In this document: positions 39,177-51,265 of the stretch, piece after piece | How positions within the stretch are numbered: position 1 is the stretch's first letter | How the letters are laid out: each line of letters starts with the position of its first letter | Origin: Terfezia claveryi | Taxonomy: Eukaryota; Ascomycota; Pezizomycetes; Pezizales; Pezizaceae | Direction: 5' to 3' | Assembly: GCA_015179025.1 (NCBI GenBank) | Contig: WHUX01000266.1 | Span: forward strand, 1-64,000 | Length of the DNA: 64,000 nucleotides | The notes under the pieces: model-generated | What the model was told of the DNA's origin: nothing | What the model saw: the letters and a program-made list of their open reading frames with translations, nothing else | The model's database searches: none | Translations under genes and position numbers: made by a program

Positions 39177-40331
39177 TGTTTTGGAGGGTATGTTGAGAAC
39201 TGAGGATGCTGGAGGGGGAGTTGGGTTTGGATGTGAAGGTCGAATACCTCACAGGTTGTGGAGTGACTGAGGGGATATATACTCAAATGCAAACTGGGGT
39301 AGCTCTTGTTGGGCGCCGAGCTGCTTTCAGGTTGGCTAGCTCCGTTAGATTTAGAGTTCAAGCGTTGGAGCTCAGATGGATATAATCGGTAAGGGGAAAA
39401 GCACCGACCAGCGTACGCTGTGATATCTAGGCAATTGTGATCTAGCAGATGAACTTACAGCGGAGTTCAGAGAGTAATGGGACTGAAATCCGCGACCCAC
39501 GGTGCAATATACCTTGATAACCTTGATATACTTGTACTGCAAAGTACGGGCATTGTCGATAGTTGAATTGAGACGGATATTCAAGCAATTTTGGGTCCAG
39601 TACTCTTCTGCCTAACAAGATGGAGAACAAAATTGCGAAAAAGCTCGAGGGGTGACCCTGCTCCTGCTGAGGGGGTAGATACTTCTTTGCATTCCTGTTG
39701 TTTGGCTACGATTTTTTTCCTCTCCAGCTTGGTTAGAAGGCGGCACCAAACCACACTCCCCGCGCTTGGTGGCATTCATGCACCGCAAGTCGTCGAGCAG
39801 AGAATGAAGGCGCCTGCAATCGGGACTGGGTTCTGGCACACCTTTCTATGGAGCTCCCCCAGTGCTAGTCCCCAGGCCGCATCTCGGATTCTGTAATAAT
39901 TCTAGGAAATTGCCTTACGAAAACAGAAACGGTTCCCAACAACTAGATTTTGATCATGACCATTGATCATGACCCAACAACGGGCTTTTGGCCAGATGGC
40001 AGCCCCACACCCTGCCTACTGTAGGCGGCTTATGAGATCCACAGCGTGGTCTGTTCACGGAGCTCGGGAGGACTAAAGTACCCCAGAATTTCCATCCACA
40101 GGGATTCCATCATCCTCCGCCATTCCCCCTGTTTTGACAATGGCTTCCGGGAATTATGAGCTCCTCCAACAGGGGTGGGATTTCGATAAATAAACATGTG
40201 TTTGGGTACGACCTAGTGGCGAACATCACTTACGATTCGGACTGCATTGCCAGATTTACGCGAGAAAGGAGCTCAAGGACGGGGGTTTTGCTGATGATGA
40301 CCTCAAATCGATATTCCAACCCATACAGCTA
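39177..40331. other. Upstream region of glutamate dehydrogenase
   Basis: No gene is recognised. Short open frames on both strands lack domains. The first few hundred bases should hold the glutamate dehydrogenase promoter; I see no clear TATA or known regulator site. Confidence 0.5.
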
Positions 40332-40609
40332 GTCTGGTTGCCCTTACTTACCGGTAAGCATTGGACCATCAGCTGGAATAGTCTGGCTTGCACTAGCCCC
40401 TCCCCAGCAGCTGGAATGTGTCAAGATTATCTCAAGCATCGCGGATTACTTTTTCCACCGCTTTTTCCTGTTTCTTCCATGCATTTCATCCGTTTCTCAC
40501 TTACTTTTGCGCCTCTAACCGAACAATGGGCGATCAAGTGTCTGAATACGGTTAGCATGGCTTGAAGTTTTGTCCCTGAATCTTGGCCTGTGCCCGGTAC
40601 CAACCAGAC
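40332..40609. mobile_element. MITE, 278 bp, GTCTGGTTG family
   Basis: The element begins GTCTGGTTG and ends CAACCAGAC with TA on each side, matching the 129-bp copy at 26036. A second terminus-like block (GTCTGGCTTGCAC, 40381) continues AGCCCCTCCCCAGCAG, shared with 28971-29012, so the copy may be composite. It carries no transposase frame. Confidence 0.75.
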
Positions 40610-41258
40610 TATATCTACTTGTAACTTAGTGCTTTCTTCTCCATGCTGGAGCTCTTTGTTAAACACTGATGCCTCTCCCAGTACAAATCTATCAAGGGGC
40701 TCTTGGTTGCAGACGCTGTTCCCCTCTAACTGCAGTTCTAGGCTTGTAGGCAGGTCGTGCAAGGAAGATCTGCCGCATTGCGGTATTCTGGGATGCTGGT
40801 TTCAGAGTTCCGAATTCTCATTACCCTATTCGATGAGCATGTGGTATTTCGCGCAATGCAACTGCCAAATATCTTACTACACTATTCAGATTCACGGCTG
40901 GAATATTTAAGAATGGATCGACATGTCATTACTTCTCGCTTTCGTGGCCTAGAATATCGTTATATGATACTTAGAGTATGCAGAAGTGACCGAGATATTG
41001 TAGGTACGGACCTTCTACAATCTGAAGCATCCTTTCAGCCTCATTAATAGGGACAGGCATACATCGATGCGTCTCTGAAAGAGGCAAATGGAACCTAGTG
41101 TTTAGTTAGGTATTTGAGTAAAACCACGCAATAGACTTCATTAGAAGATCATGGATATTCTAGGCTTCAGAGCATGAAGTGGCTGATGCCTGTCAAGAAT
41201 AACTAAAGGTTGCGGATAGGACGACCTGCTCACAACCAAAGCATCGCAGAAGAACGTC
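40610..41258. other. Spacer upstream of the membrane-protein gene
   Basis: No gene or repeat is recognised in this 0.65-kb stretch. It is moderately AT-rich. Confidence 0.5.
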
Positions 41259-43056
41259 ATGAGCACCAATACAAGCCGTCAAAATAGTGCCGGAGATGAG
41301 GAACCCGAGATCACGGCAAGAAATTATAAAGCTGATATAAACAAGCAACTTAAACCTGCATCTTTCTCTGATATTTTGTGCATTTGCTTCAAAGCAGTTG
41401 GATTGTTGCTCATTGCATTTATTTGCTTTGTTACACTTATCCACTTGAAGGTAACCCTCGACAGTAATAGGGACTTCAATTTCACAGGGAAAACCTTAGA
41501 TCCTAAGACGCAATACAGACGGAGACACCTTTACACAAATGTTCAACAGAGCAAATTGTTGATGTATGCAGGTATCATGGGATTTTGCGCAATCTCATTC
41601 TCCTCATTTTTCATGCAACTTATGTGTTTCTGGATTGCGAAAATGTGGTTCAAACAATCGGAACGGGTGGACAGGGCAGTACGGCTACCGACTCCACTGC
41701 GGATGGCTGTTATGTTCCAAATTGCCGACGGTGGGTGGGGAGGATTTTGGGGATATCTAACCTACGCGAAGGAGGGTAAGTATATCGGCCAGGTAACACG
41801 GGTGGTGCGCAAAATGAACCACAAGAGAGCCGTAACGAAACAGCCTATTCCAAGATGGGCAATCCATTGGCCGGCCTGGCTTTTGTTAGTCGTCTTGTTA
41901 ACCGGGTGAGATTCAACCTGCCACCATCACGCATTGCAGATTTATTGTCTAATCTTCGCCAGTACTGGTATTTCTATTTGTGGCATCGTGTTGCACACAC
42001 AATCAAGGCCAATTACTGTCATATCACGAGAGATTGTCCCCAAATCCGGCCGTTCTCACTTTGGAAGAAAATTAGCAGATTGATGTAAGTTTGCTGGAGA
42101 TCTACGCTGTACAAATTTTGCGGAAACGTACAAAACGTTGAAAGATACCTCAACCCTGAATAAGGCAGCAAGTTACAATGAATATGTCTACTTGGCACAG
42201 GCGAATGTTTCCTCACATATTGACTACGAAGCAAGTAGTTTTGGGTTAAAGACTGATTGCAATATTATCAGTGGATGCGCCGAACAGTGGAGTGCGAAAG
42301 CTCGCACCAAACATGGATGTGCCGATTATCCAATATTCGACTATATGAATTTCAAGGGCGACTTTGAATTTCTGATTGACAATCATGGGAATGGAAGTTC
42401 AGGTGGATCAACTACAATGAAGAAAAATCCATATCATATTGGCATACGTGGACGCCTTGACCCCCGACTGTCACCCACAGGCTCTTCCTCTACATCTGAT
42501 TCTGGCGAAAACCTTTTGCTTTGGTGCAAGGTCACAGCTTATAATATCACCTACGTCATCTTCAATGAAGATATCTCGGTCTTTAAGCCAGAGCATAGCA
42601 ATGAAGAAATAGGGAGGATATTTTGCGAGCCTTTTCATGGAGGTTTTGCTAACTTGCTGATGGAAGAGGATGGGATGGAAACGGAAAGAGTTGCTAGCTG
42701 CAGGTACGGAACCGCCCATAGGCATCCTCACAACAATTTATGTCCTCGTCGCTACACTTTCCTCAATCGCTTTTCTACTCACCGCTCTTGCGTATTATGC
42801 TGCCCGTAATTCCAGTAGTATTCGGGAGCTCGCCATGAAGATCAGTCTTGAGGGTTTGGTCGCGCAGCTGCTGAATCAGCACGGTACCGAAACCAGCTGC
42901 CAGATTGAGCATATCAGAGATTTATTCAATGAGAGGGAGAAGCCGCCAGAGATGACAGGCAAGGTGGGAGTCACGGCAGAGGGTGAGGATGGGTGGAGAA
43001 ATGTTCAATTCGTGGTTGTAAATGTTCCGGGTGCAGCGGAGAACTCAGTTGTCTAA
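41259..43056 (+). CDS. Unknown multi-pass membrane protein, one in-frame TGA
   Basis: Exons 41259-41905, 41963-42642 and 42704-43056 join in frame to give 560 codons. There is a short cytosolic N-terminus, then TM segments at about residues 45-67 (AVGLLLIAFICFVTLI), 103-125 (MYAGIMGFCAISFSSFFM) and 205-225 (AWLLLVVLLTGTGISICGIV). A large, probably extracellular middle carries several Cys and N-x-S/T sites (ANVSS, YNITY). A last TM follows near residue 445 (IYVLVATLSSIAFLLTALAYYA), then a cytosolic tail. The layout resembles fungus-specific DUF-type membrane proteins, but I do not recognise the family. TGA at 42081-42083 interrupts the frame where coding otherwise continues on both sides (GRKLAD / CKFAGD); TGG to TGA would be a G-to-A change. 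Either it is a recent pseudogene or a splice I have missed removes it. Confidence 0.6.
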
Positions 43057-44470
43057 TGTTGCACTGACTACTCACCCCGTACAGTAAGGATACCCTTGAG
43101 TATCCATTATTTCGAGTATTCACATGTTATGTACTATTCCTTGTTCTTTTGTCTCTAATATTTTGAATTAGTTGTCCATTTTACTGTATACTCCGCAAAA
43201 AATTGAGCGACTCATAATTACACACGAGAAGTAAGTAATAATCCACTTGAAATTCAGCCCATTCACCATAATTCACTTGTATTGTGTTTATATAATGCAT
43301 GTTTCTAATGTGGATCTACAGGAACTCCTCAAGATCTCGACCAATAACCTATATAATTACATTAATATAAGTATGTACTAAGCTAATCTAGAGGCCACCT
43401 TATACTGATGAATATCTACTGTATCGACCTTCCTCAGCCTATGACTATATACGAGCAATACGAAAGGTTCTAGGGCAGTAATCTCCGTATAGGAAGTTAG
43501 ACTTAGAATCCTGTCGTTCTGCAGTACATCTGCTGTACTTTCCTATATCATATTATAGTGAGAACCTTGAGTATCAATCTCATACTCTCTCGGCACTTGG
43601 GTTCCCCCGATCTCGGAGATATTAGACAACAGTTCCTCTCCAAGTTGATAACCCATGTAAGCAAACCAGCCGACGCCCAATAGTGCGAATACGGAGCAGC
43701 TCTCGGAACTACTACAACTAGCCAGGCCAAGAGAGAGATCTACATGCTAGGTTTTGTAGTCCGTATGCAATAAGAGTCTTGGGAAAATGACATAATATGT
43801 AGGCATATACTTATGCATAACATGCAATTTATTCAATCATGTGCTAATGGTGCCAACCAGACTAGTGCTAATGTACATTATATATTTTAACCTCGATTAA
43901 TCAATCAGCCTGTATTTTTGAGTTGCTAGAGGACTAAGACGCCTACTACATGCTCTTGAGTTATCGTTTATGTCGACGAGCTGATGATATTAGTGGAACC
44001 GGAGCTGGCAATTTGCCGATTCAGATCTGGAAATAAGCATCTGCGGAACACTGATGCAGGCAATATACTGCAGGCAATATACCCGGGTATTTCATTAGAG
44101 TACACTCGATTGAAATGACCGAAATATAAATACATCATGGTGCACTACATCACTCCGTTTTCGAATATCGACTGTGCGAAGTCCTTTGTCACTTGCTGTT
44201 TGCGAGACAGAGACTAGGGCTTTTTTGTTCTATTTTAGGCATAGTTTTGCCAAGTATGCGGGGCTCCCCGGAAGACGACAGTTGGATATCGAAGAGCAAT
44301 CACGGGGTATTAATGAAGGGCCCTAATTAGTTCCTGAGGCCCTCTATCGTGGATGGCTATTACCCGTAAAGCTCTAGACTAGTAGGTTTTTTTTTAATAT
44401 TTTTTTTAAAAGTCTATACACCGATTCGCCTTAATGTCATGCGGAGGTAGACTAGTAGGTGTATGTATAC
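43057..44470. other. Intergenic region
   Basis: No gene is seen. It is AT-rich, with a solo MITE end at 43852-43862 listed separately and T-rich tracts near 44390-44410. Confidence 0.5.
43852..43862. mobile_element. Solo terminus of the GTCTGGTTGGC MITE family
   Basis: GCCAACCAGAC is followed by TA, identical to the right end of the 26036-26164 element. No left partner is found within a few hundred bases, so it is probably a truncated copy. Confidence 0.5.
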
Positions 44471-44708
44471 CGTAGAGACTCGAGTTGTTCGCTAGCGTAA
44501 TTTCAATATGAGCTGCTACCCGGTAGTGCGGCAAGATATATTTGTATGGCAAATGCTGGTGGCTGCTTTATGCTCGACAAATCTAAACTGTTGGAGAGGC
44601 AGATGGCATCCTTCTGGTATGGCTTTCTGGTAGTTTAGCTCACCAGAAACACTTCTTGCTATGCAGCCCACATTGAAATTACGCTAGCGAATAACTCGAG
44701 TCTCTACG
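44471..44708. mobile_element. Small TIR element, 238 bp, TIRs of about 38 bp
   Basis: The left end CGTAGAGACTCGAGTT..GCTAGCGTAATTTCAAT (44471-44508) is matched, with two differences, by the reverse complement of 44671-44708. The interior of about 160 bases has no coding. TIRs are much longer than those of the GTCTGG family, so this is a different MITE or foldback family. Flanks contain GTATAC and GATACATA but no perfect target duplication. Confidence 0.8.
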
Positions 44709-45925
44709 ATACATAATGTATGTATCATCGGCTGCCACATAACTCGAATAACCTACCTCTTGCGTATTCTCGATCCGCTCATATTCAGAGATATATTATT
44801 TGATGTAACCGTTTTAAATTTAATGCTGGCTACGTACTTGTATTTAGGAGCTAACTTGCTACTTATTAAAAAGGAACATATACATAGAGTGGAGAAGCGG
44901 TCATTGGTGGCCAGACTTGACCACGTGAAGTTGAATATTTTTGCCACTTATCCAATCATGTTGCATGGTGGAATGTTAGTGTCACAGAATTAATCCATAT
45001 TGCTTCTGGCATGCATGAAGGTACGTACATGTATCTTCATGCATGGTGGTGACTTCAAATACCCATGCAGGTTTTCTATGGAAACAATTTTCGCCAGTTG
45101 AAAAAGCAATGTATCGCAGGCACTTGCATAATTGAGGGAAATTCAGCAGGGGTGACCGAGAGGCTAAACATTTGAATTTCGACCACTACCGTGCAAAGGT
45201 GAAAGAGGCAGGTAAGTACTTAGGTACCTTTCTCTTGATATGGAAACCAAATATTGGGAGCACTCTTCCCAATCCCCGGGAACTATTCATACATAAAGTG
45301 GAAGATTGGATTGACTTGGATCCTCAGGCGGCTCTTCGCGTCTATGTTGAAGGTAAGTCCCGTATGAATACTGGAGGTTGAAAGTAAGGATATTAAAGAA
45401 TATGAATAGTTACACCTCCTACTTCCTTGGCTACAGTTGTACGAGTTTAGGGTCAAGTCTCACTGAAATAACGTGTGACTTCTGATCTACTGCTATATAC
45501 TGTACCTCTCTTCCTCAAGCTCCATGGGGGCGGGGGCTTATCGCCTCAAGTCGTGGTACTTTCTCGATACCAGTTACAGTTAGTTGTATGCTGCTAGATA
45601 TACTCAGCTTGCAGACAAGAGGCAAATATGTCTTGTGCAACGCAACATACGCCAGCTTAGCGATAGCTTTCTCAGTTAGCGCTGATTCCCACCTGAATAT
45701 AAATTCCGTCAGTCCTAGCTGCAGGTCGTGAGAGAGATGAATGGATATTATCTTTTCTTCGCAATTCGCAATAACAGATACACGCCCGATGCTCGGTTAA
45801 AACGCGGGCAAACAAGCGGAAATATCAGTTTTCACAGAACTTGCGATTCAGGGCCTGTATTGTACGTTATTCCATAATATATTGCTGGGTACATCTACGG
45901 TACAGGGAGAGTAAAAACCGCAACT
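44709..45925. other. Intergenic region with a small uncertain frame
   Basis: A 69-codon plus-strand frame (45172-45381, containing a PNPRELFIHKVEDWID stretch) has two possible GTAAGT donors and could be an exon remnant. I cannot build a gene from it. Otherwise nothing is seen. Confidence 0.4.
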
Positions 45926-46795
45926 ATGAGCCAACCACAAGAACTACCGCCTCATAACCCAGCTCATGAAGTACCGGTGCATGTCCAAGCCCCAGGACAG
46001 TACCAGTACTTTCCCCCTCCTGCATCTCAACCACCGGGGCCTGAATATGTTCCAACCCCTGCTCAGACGCCAGCCCCACATTCGGCAGCCCCAGTTTCCC
46101 CGCAATCCAATTTTCCCCTTCAGCGCACATATGGCTCTCCGGATCAATATGGCTCAAATGCACCACCACTGCAGCCACCACAACAAGTACCTCAAGAGTA
46201 CTATCCACAGCCTGTACAAGGGCAATATGATGCTGAGAAAGGTGGGGTTCCGGCTTACATTCCACCACAGGGGGACGGTACCTCGGCTCCCGCCATTGCT
46301 CTGCCTGTAGAGGGAACAGCGGGATCCGGAGCGGCTCCTCCTGCCACGATTACATTGTTTGGAAGTAAGTGCTTTTTACTCTTTAGCCTAAATCTACCCT
46401 ACCTGACCACATGAGCCTCGTAGTGAGATCAAATGGAAACTCCAAATTAACAACATCAACATAGAGAAATTCACAAAACAGACAATCATCATTACTGCCA
46501 TAATAATCATCGTCATATGTATCTTCGTCATCGGTCTTGGGGCAGGCCTTGGAGCAAAGGGAAAGAAAAACAAGAAGGAAAACAAGTAATGTCCCACCCT
46601 CTCGTTCCACAATACCCTACTCGCTACGCATATATTTGCTAACACACAAATAGTTACAACCTCAAGGGTAATTCAGGATGTTCAGGCTGCGACTGTTGGA
46701 TTAATATTGATCTCCAAGAGTACAGTAATTGCATCAATCTGCAGGATCAGGTGTGGGATAATGATTTGTATAATCCATCTGACTATTTTATTTAA
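45926..46795 (+). CDS. Unknown small protein: Pro-rich N-terminus, one TM helix, Cys-rich tail
   Basis: Exon 1 (45926-46364) encodes about 146 residues of Pro/Gln/Tyr-rich sequence (PGQYQYFPPP, PAQTPAPHSA, PQEYYPQPVQ) and ends at a GTAAGT donor. Exon 2 (about 46424-46585) encodes KWKLQINN followed by a strong TM helix TIIITAIIIIVICIFVIGLG and a basic KGKKNKKENK stretch. Exon 3 (46654-46795), joined in frame after a CTAAC branch point, encodes a tail with CSGCDCW and further Cys and ends DYFI. The exon 1/exon 2 join is off by one base with the best splice sites, so one boundary or base is wrong. The layout suggests a single-pass membrane protein. No family recognised. Confidence 0.5.
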
Positions 46796-48426
46796 CGAGG
46801 TAACTGTTATGGGTTTTATGATAGGATTGAAGGAGCAGGCGTGTATTACCCTGAACTAGAGCTGGATTTTGATGGATATTGGCGCTCTAGTCTCCGAGGC
46901 TTAGCCTGCAGAATTGCTTCTCTGCCTTGGACAAGACATTGACCACTTAGATATTTAAGGGGAGTCTGGTAGCTGCGTTGGAGGTGGGACTTTAACTCGA
47001 TATGTGAGATTTTATTGGTTTGCTCTTAACATGAATTTTTTCATATTTACGAAATGCAATGAATCAAGTATATCATGAATAAACCTAAGGCACTGTCTTG
47101 CGTGCGAACTACTATTGAATCGCGCCGAGACTAAAGTTTCATGGTCTGGTTGGCACGGAATTTCCCAGAGAAATGTCATCTCCATTAGATGGACGTTAGT
47201 AATGGATGAAACTTGAAGCTTTATACAAGGCGGGACGAGCTTTAAGGAGCTATTCAGGGTATGGGGTAATGACTAATCAGATATAAAGGCTTAGTGGCTC
47301 CTGGTGATACTTCATCAGAAAAAGAAGGTTGATATATATTTCTTTTAAAGGCCCTGGCACTTTCACTCCCTATTGCTACACACCACGTACGGGCGGGTCT
47401 GACTAGATCACAGGACACTCGCCATATCGTACGATCATGTGTCAGTGACCGAAGATGCCAGACTAGAATAATGGGTCATCCGACAATGCACTTCGGACCT
47501 AAATATGATATGTTCGGTCAATGGAGAAAATATATTGGAACGTACTCATATATATCTATCATTATTGGTCTCGGATTGTGGCTGCTGAAGTTTTGTTGCT
47601 TTTTTTGCCCAGAACCTTGGATTTGGTACTAATTTAAACTTTTAAAGTTTAGATTACTCCTGTATATACCATTCATTGAGATTTGGACCGTAGATTTACC
47701 CATACACAAGCCCGGGCGATTGATACGAGTCTCTAGGCATCTGAATTTGACAGGGAAGACTTTATCTGGTACCCAATGGTTATTGATGCCTCTTTGGTCG
47801 ATCACGTGCATGGGCCAGGGTTTGTCAACACCTGACTTCCTACTTCACAACACGAGTCGCTTACACCCTCAAGGACTATAGAGACTAAGATCCTCCAATC
47901 CGCATTTATAAAGACTCAGTTCATATGTATGCAAAGTCTACTTAAGCAAATAAAGTTTTGATTCGGCTTGGTCTGTGTAACAAGAACAAAGAAGTAAGCT
48001 GCTAACTAACCCCATATTGCCAGAGACTAAAACAGTGCTGAATTGGGTAGTCGTACTAGTCAAGGACTTGTAATACCTTGGCCCTAAGAACTTCCACCTA
48101 AAAGGTGAGTATTCTGTTACAGAGAATCAAGTCAAGAGCAGCTATATAAAAGTAAGAAAATTCACTTTTCGGGAGTTCTTTTGCTAAAGGCTAGTTGTAA
48201 CCCCCACTTGCCAGTTGGCGAAATGGATGCCCATGGTAGCTGGAAAGTCTCTACAACCTGTTGAGGCTTTTGCTTACCTCCTCCTCCTCTCCTCATCACC
48301 ATCATTGTTATTGCAACTGATCTCATTGTGAATACTGAAGATTAGAACCCTAAACTACGAATCGCTAAAGAAAAAATCAAGGTAAACTTCTTTACTGCCT
48401 GGCTCTCTCTCAAGATACATTTACCC
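46796..48426. other. Intergenic region with a solo MITE end
   Basis: No gene is recognised. GTCTGGTTGGCAC at 47144-47156 matches the MITE terminus found at 28971; 30 bases before it, CGCCGAGACTA resembles that family's interior. The rest is AT-rich and featureless to me. Confidence 0.5.
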
Positions 48427-49514
48427 TTAGTCTCCACCGTGATTCATAATCATATTCTCTGGTTGACTTAACGGGTGCTTAATCAACGGAATCACAAATG
48501 GCAATACAAAAATCGCTCCCAGAATAATTGCAAGTCCGGATCTCAGACAAAGGCTTTTGAGGTCCCTAATTCACCGAGCCATCCCCGGTAATAATTATTA
48601 TTTCTCCTGATGAGGGAAGTAGATAAGAGCAGAAAGTAGGGAAGGAAAAAGAGGCAGAGGTTGTGAAGGTGGAGGAAGGATTACATACGCCTTCAATTTC
48701 ATTCGAGATGACCAAATTATTCGTGTTTTCCGGTCGAAATTCGTATATTTCATGTCAGGCTCGCAGTAGGCGTTCCGATCAATATCTAGAAAATATACGT
48801 TTTTTCTTGCATAATATGGGGCAGATGGGACCTGAACCCAATCTCCATCTGTCTTCTCCAGAGTCTGAAAGCTGACTGTAGAATCCCTTGAAGAACCTTC
48901 GGGACGACCAAGAAGTGCCTCCTGACTCGAAAAGAACGAGGTATCTTCTGGGAAAATCTGCTGGGGGTGATAAGATTGGACATAGGCTCTCGAAAGCGGT
49001 GTGATCGGACTCTCGGTTGATGTTTTAAATATCCCAACGGAGTCCAGGGAACTCGCAGACTGCGAAGCCCCAGAGGACGATGACTGAGGCCCAATCCACT
49101 CCCAATATTCTTTGCCTTTTAGATATCGACTTAAAGTACGGGAATGGACCTCCACCAGCTCTGCTGCTTCATCCTGCTGTTGAACGAGCTGTTGTATTGA
49201 GCGGTCTCCTATAATGAAATTCCAATTCTTATCTACAGTTGCTTTTGTAATTTTAGGGGAACAATCACTGTGTATAGCATTGTCCGTGTTTTGATTATAT
49301 TCTTCATACCTGAATTAATGTTAGTTCAAGTTCTTGTAGGACTGCTAAAACTGCTCTTTACTCACCCCTTCAAAAGATTTCGAACTTTCGATTCATTCTG
49401 TTCTAGCCGACTCTCTTTTTGATACATCATACTTCCATCCGGCAAGTTGCCATTTATCCCCTGACGTTTGCTAGCTGCAGTGCCACTTGCACTTGCGCTG
49501 GTGGCTGCCGACAT
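48427..49514 (-). CDS. Unknown protein with C-terminal membrane anchor
   Basis: Exons 49514-49366, 49309-48689 and 48565-48427 join in frame to 302 residues. Both introns have good donors (GTGAGT, GTATGT). The start MSAATSASASGTAASK is Ser/Ala-rich. A region at about 35-120 looks helical (KVRNLLKGYEEYNQ, SIQQLVQQQDEAAELVEVH), then comes YLKGKEYWEW, a Ser/Pro-rich spacer, and NVYFLDIDRNAYCEPDMKY near residue 220. The last exon adds a hydrophobic helix GLAIILGAIFVLPFVIPLI about 20 residues from the end. This suggests a tail-anchored protein facing the cytosol. No known domain is recognised. The third exon was found by extending past an in-frame stop using splice signals. Confidence 0.6.
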
Positions 49515-50863
49515 CGTGTTGTCCTGAGTGAATATAGAAACTCAGTTGGAGCCTCAGTCAAGGGTATGTAAACCCCCGCTCGGCATGCCGGTTCCCACTG
49601 CTGTATGTCTCACACTCAGCTGCGGGCTGGCATTGCGTATGTTGCAGGGGGTTCTTGCCCACTTTTCGCGTTCAACGTACCTACCTAGTTTAGTTCAACA
49701 CTAGAGATTGTAGTTTGGAGATTTTATGTCAATCAGACTGACTGATTTTATTACTGCTACGATAATATAAAGTAGTGACTTGCGGAGGAGGTCTCTAATT
49801 ATTTCTATATAGTTAGTCACATGCCAAGACCCTTCTGCTACTGTACATCCAGATGAGAATTGATTAGTCAGAACTCTTAGTAAACTGTGAGCGATCTTGA
49901 GTCTGATTGCACATACTATAGAATCCCGCAGTTAAAAAAGCACCCTTGTATAAGGGACGGCAGGGGTCTTGCACCTACGGCTCTGGAAATTGCAAAATCA
50001 TAGCCTTTTAGGTATACTAAAGTAAATAGTTCTTGATCCCAATTACCTGGAATATCTTCAAATATATAACTAGGAAATGTCTTTTCTGAGAAATTATAGG
50101 TCTGATTAAATAAAGTGAGGTACTACAAACTGCGTGGTGTTAAATCCCTAATGAACTTTGCCAAGACCACAGGTTTCGGAGGATTCAACTAAGTAGTATG
50201 TACTGTTAGTAAATTATACTGGGAAGAATATTCTAATTTTCTATTGTATAATGACTTTTGATATTGTCAAAGCCCCATGGCAATCCATTTCCTTCTGAGT
50301 GGGTGAAGGTGGGCGGGTTTTGTGCTAAATCGCAAGTGTCCGGAGGAAGGCGTTGTCGTAAATGATCTGAAGTTGACTATGTAAAGCAGCAAATTTTTAT
50401 TTTAATACTTACGGTTCCAGTAATGAGCCACCTGGAAACCAAAACCAGGGTGGATTCAAGACAAGGCAAGTTAATCTGCCAGGTCAGCGCCCCGGCGCCT
50501 ATATACCGCAACATAACCTGGAGTGCCAACTGGAAAAGGCAATTATAAAGAAGAGCATTATGAAGAGAACATTATCAACTGGATCAACCTTAAATAGTGA
50601 GCCTCTGAACGGCGGGTTCTGTAGGATTTACGAGGCTCGGAGGTTTGGTGATGAAATTTGAAGGCTTTACCGATTCGCTAGCTACATTCTATGTTGCCTT
50701 TCACGGTTGTACTGTGCGTTTCAATCTATGGATCTCCCTTAGACCCGTGTACTTCGAGTATATGTCATCCATGTCCGTGGTGGATTATGCTTATATCTCA
50801 CTTAGGTCGGGTTTTGTTACTGGTTCTAATAACTAAATGGGCTACCGATGCTTGGACCTATCT
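49515..50863. other. Intergenic region bordering the repeat-rich part
   Basis: No gene is recognised. AT content rises toward the right. The second copy of the A-ended dispersed repeat lies at 50395-50482. Short frames at 50645-50927 are unsupported. Confidence 0.5.
50395..50482 (-). repeat. Dispersed repeat with A-rich end, copy 2
   Basis: On the minus strand GCCTTGTCTTGAATCCACCC leads to a GGTGGCTCATTACTGG block, then AAGTATTAAAATAAAAA. The same blocks in the same order occur at 25737-25832. The two copies differ by substitutions and small indels in the middle. Confidence 0.45.
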
Positions 50864-50932
50864 GTCTTGGAATGAGAGGTTTTGCATAGCAACACTAACA
50901 GCGAATAGACAGATGAATGGCCAGTAAAGGGA
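50864..50932. repeat. Direct repeat copy A left of the Copia element
   Basis: About 70 bases starting near TTGGAATGAGAGG and ending GGGACACTT recur at 51266-51335. Copy A has the C and G versions at almost all differing sites. Confidence 0.8.
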
Positions 50933-51265
50933 CACTTCACCTGATATGGTGTCTGTAAGACAGTGCGAACGTAGAGTGAGCACGTAGATGTATATATAAG
51001 TATATGAGACGTTCGAGTATATGAGTAAATGAGATGTTTATCCTTAAGCTCCACCTCTCTAGAGATGCAATATGAAGAGCTCTATATACATGAAGGGATA
51101 ATGCGGATAGCTATTGCTATTACAGGTAAGTATTGCGAGAAAGCAGGTATGTGCTGGAGTTTCGTGAGGTTACGTGAGTGGCATATCACCACAATATCAG
51201 TATATGCGTGAGAGGCATATCGCCACAACTATTAAAATAAAAATGCCCATCCCCGTTAAGCTTTT

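Noticed and set aside
47629..47811. Small minus-strand frame
   Set aside because: No homology, no intron signals and no neighbouring exons; indistinguishable from chance.
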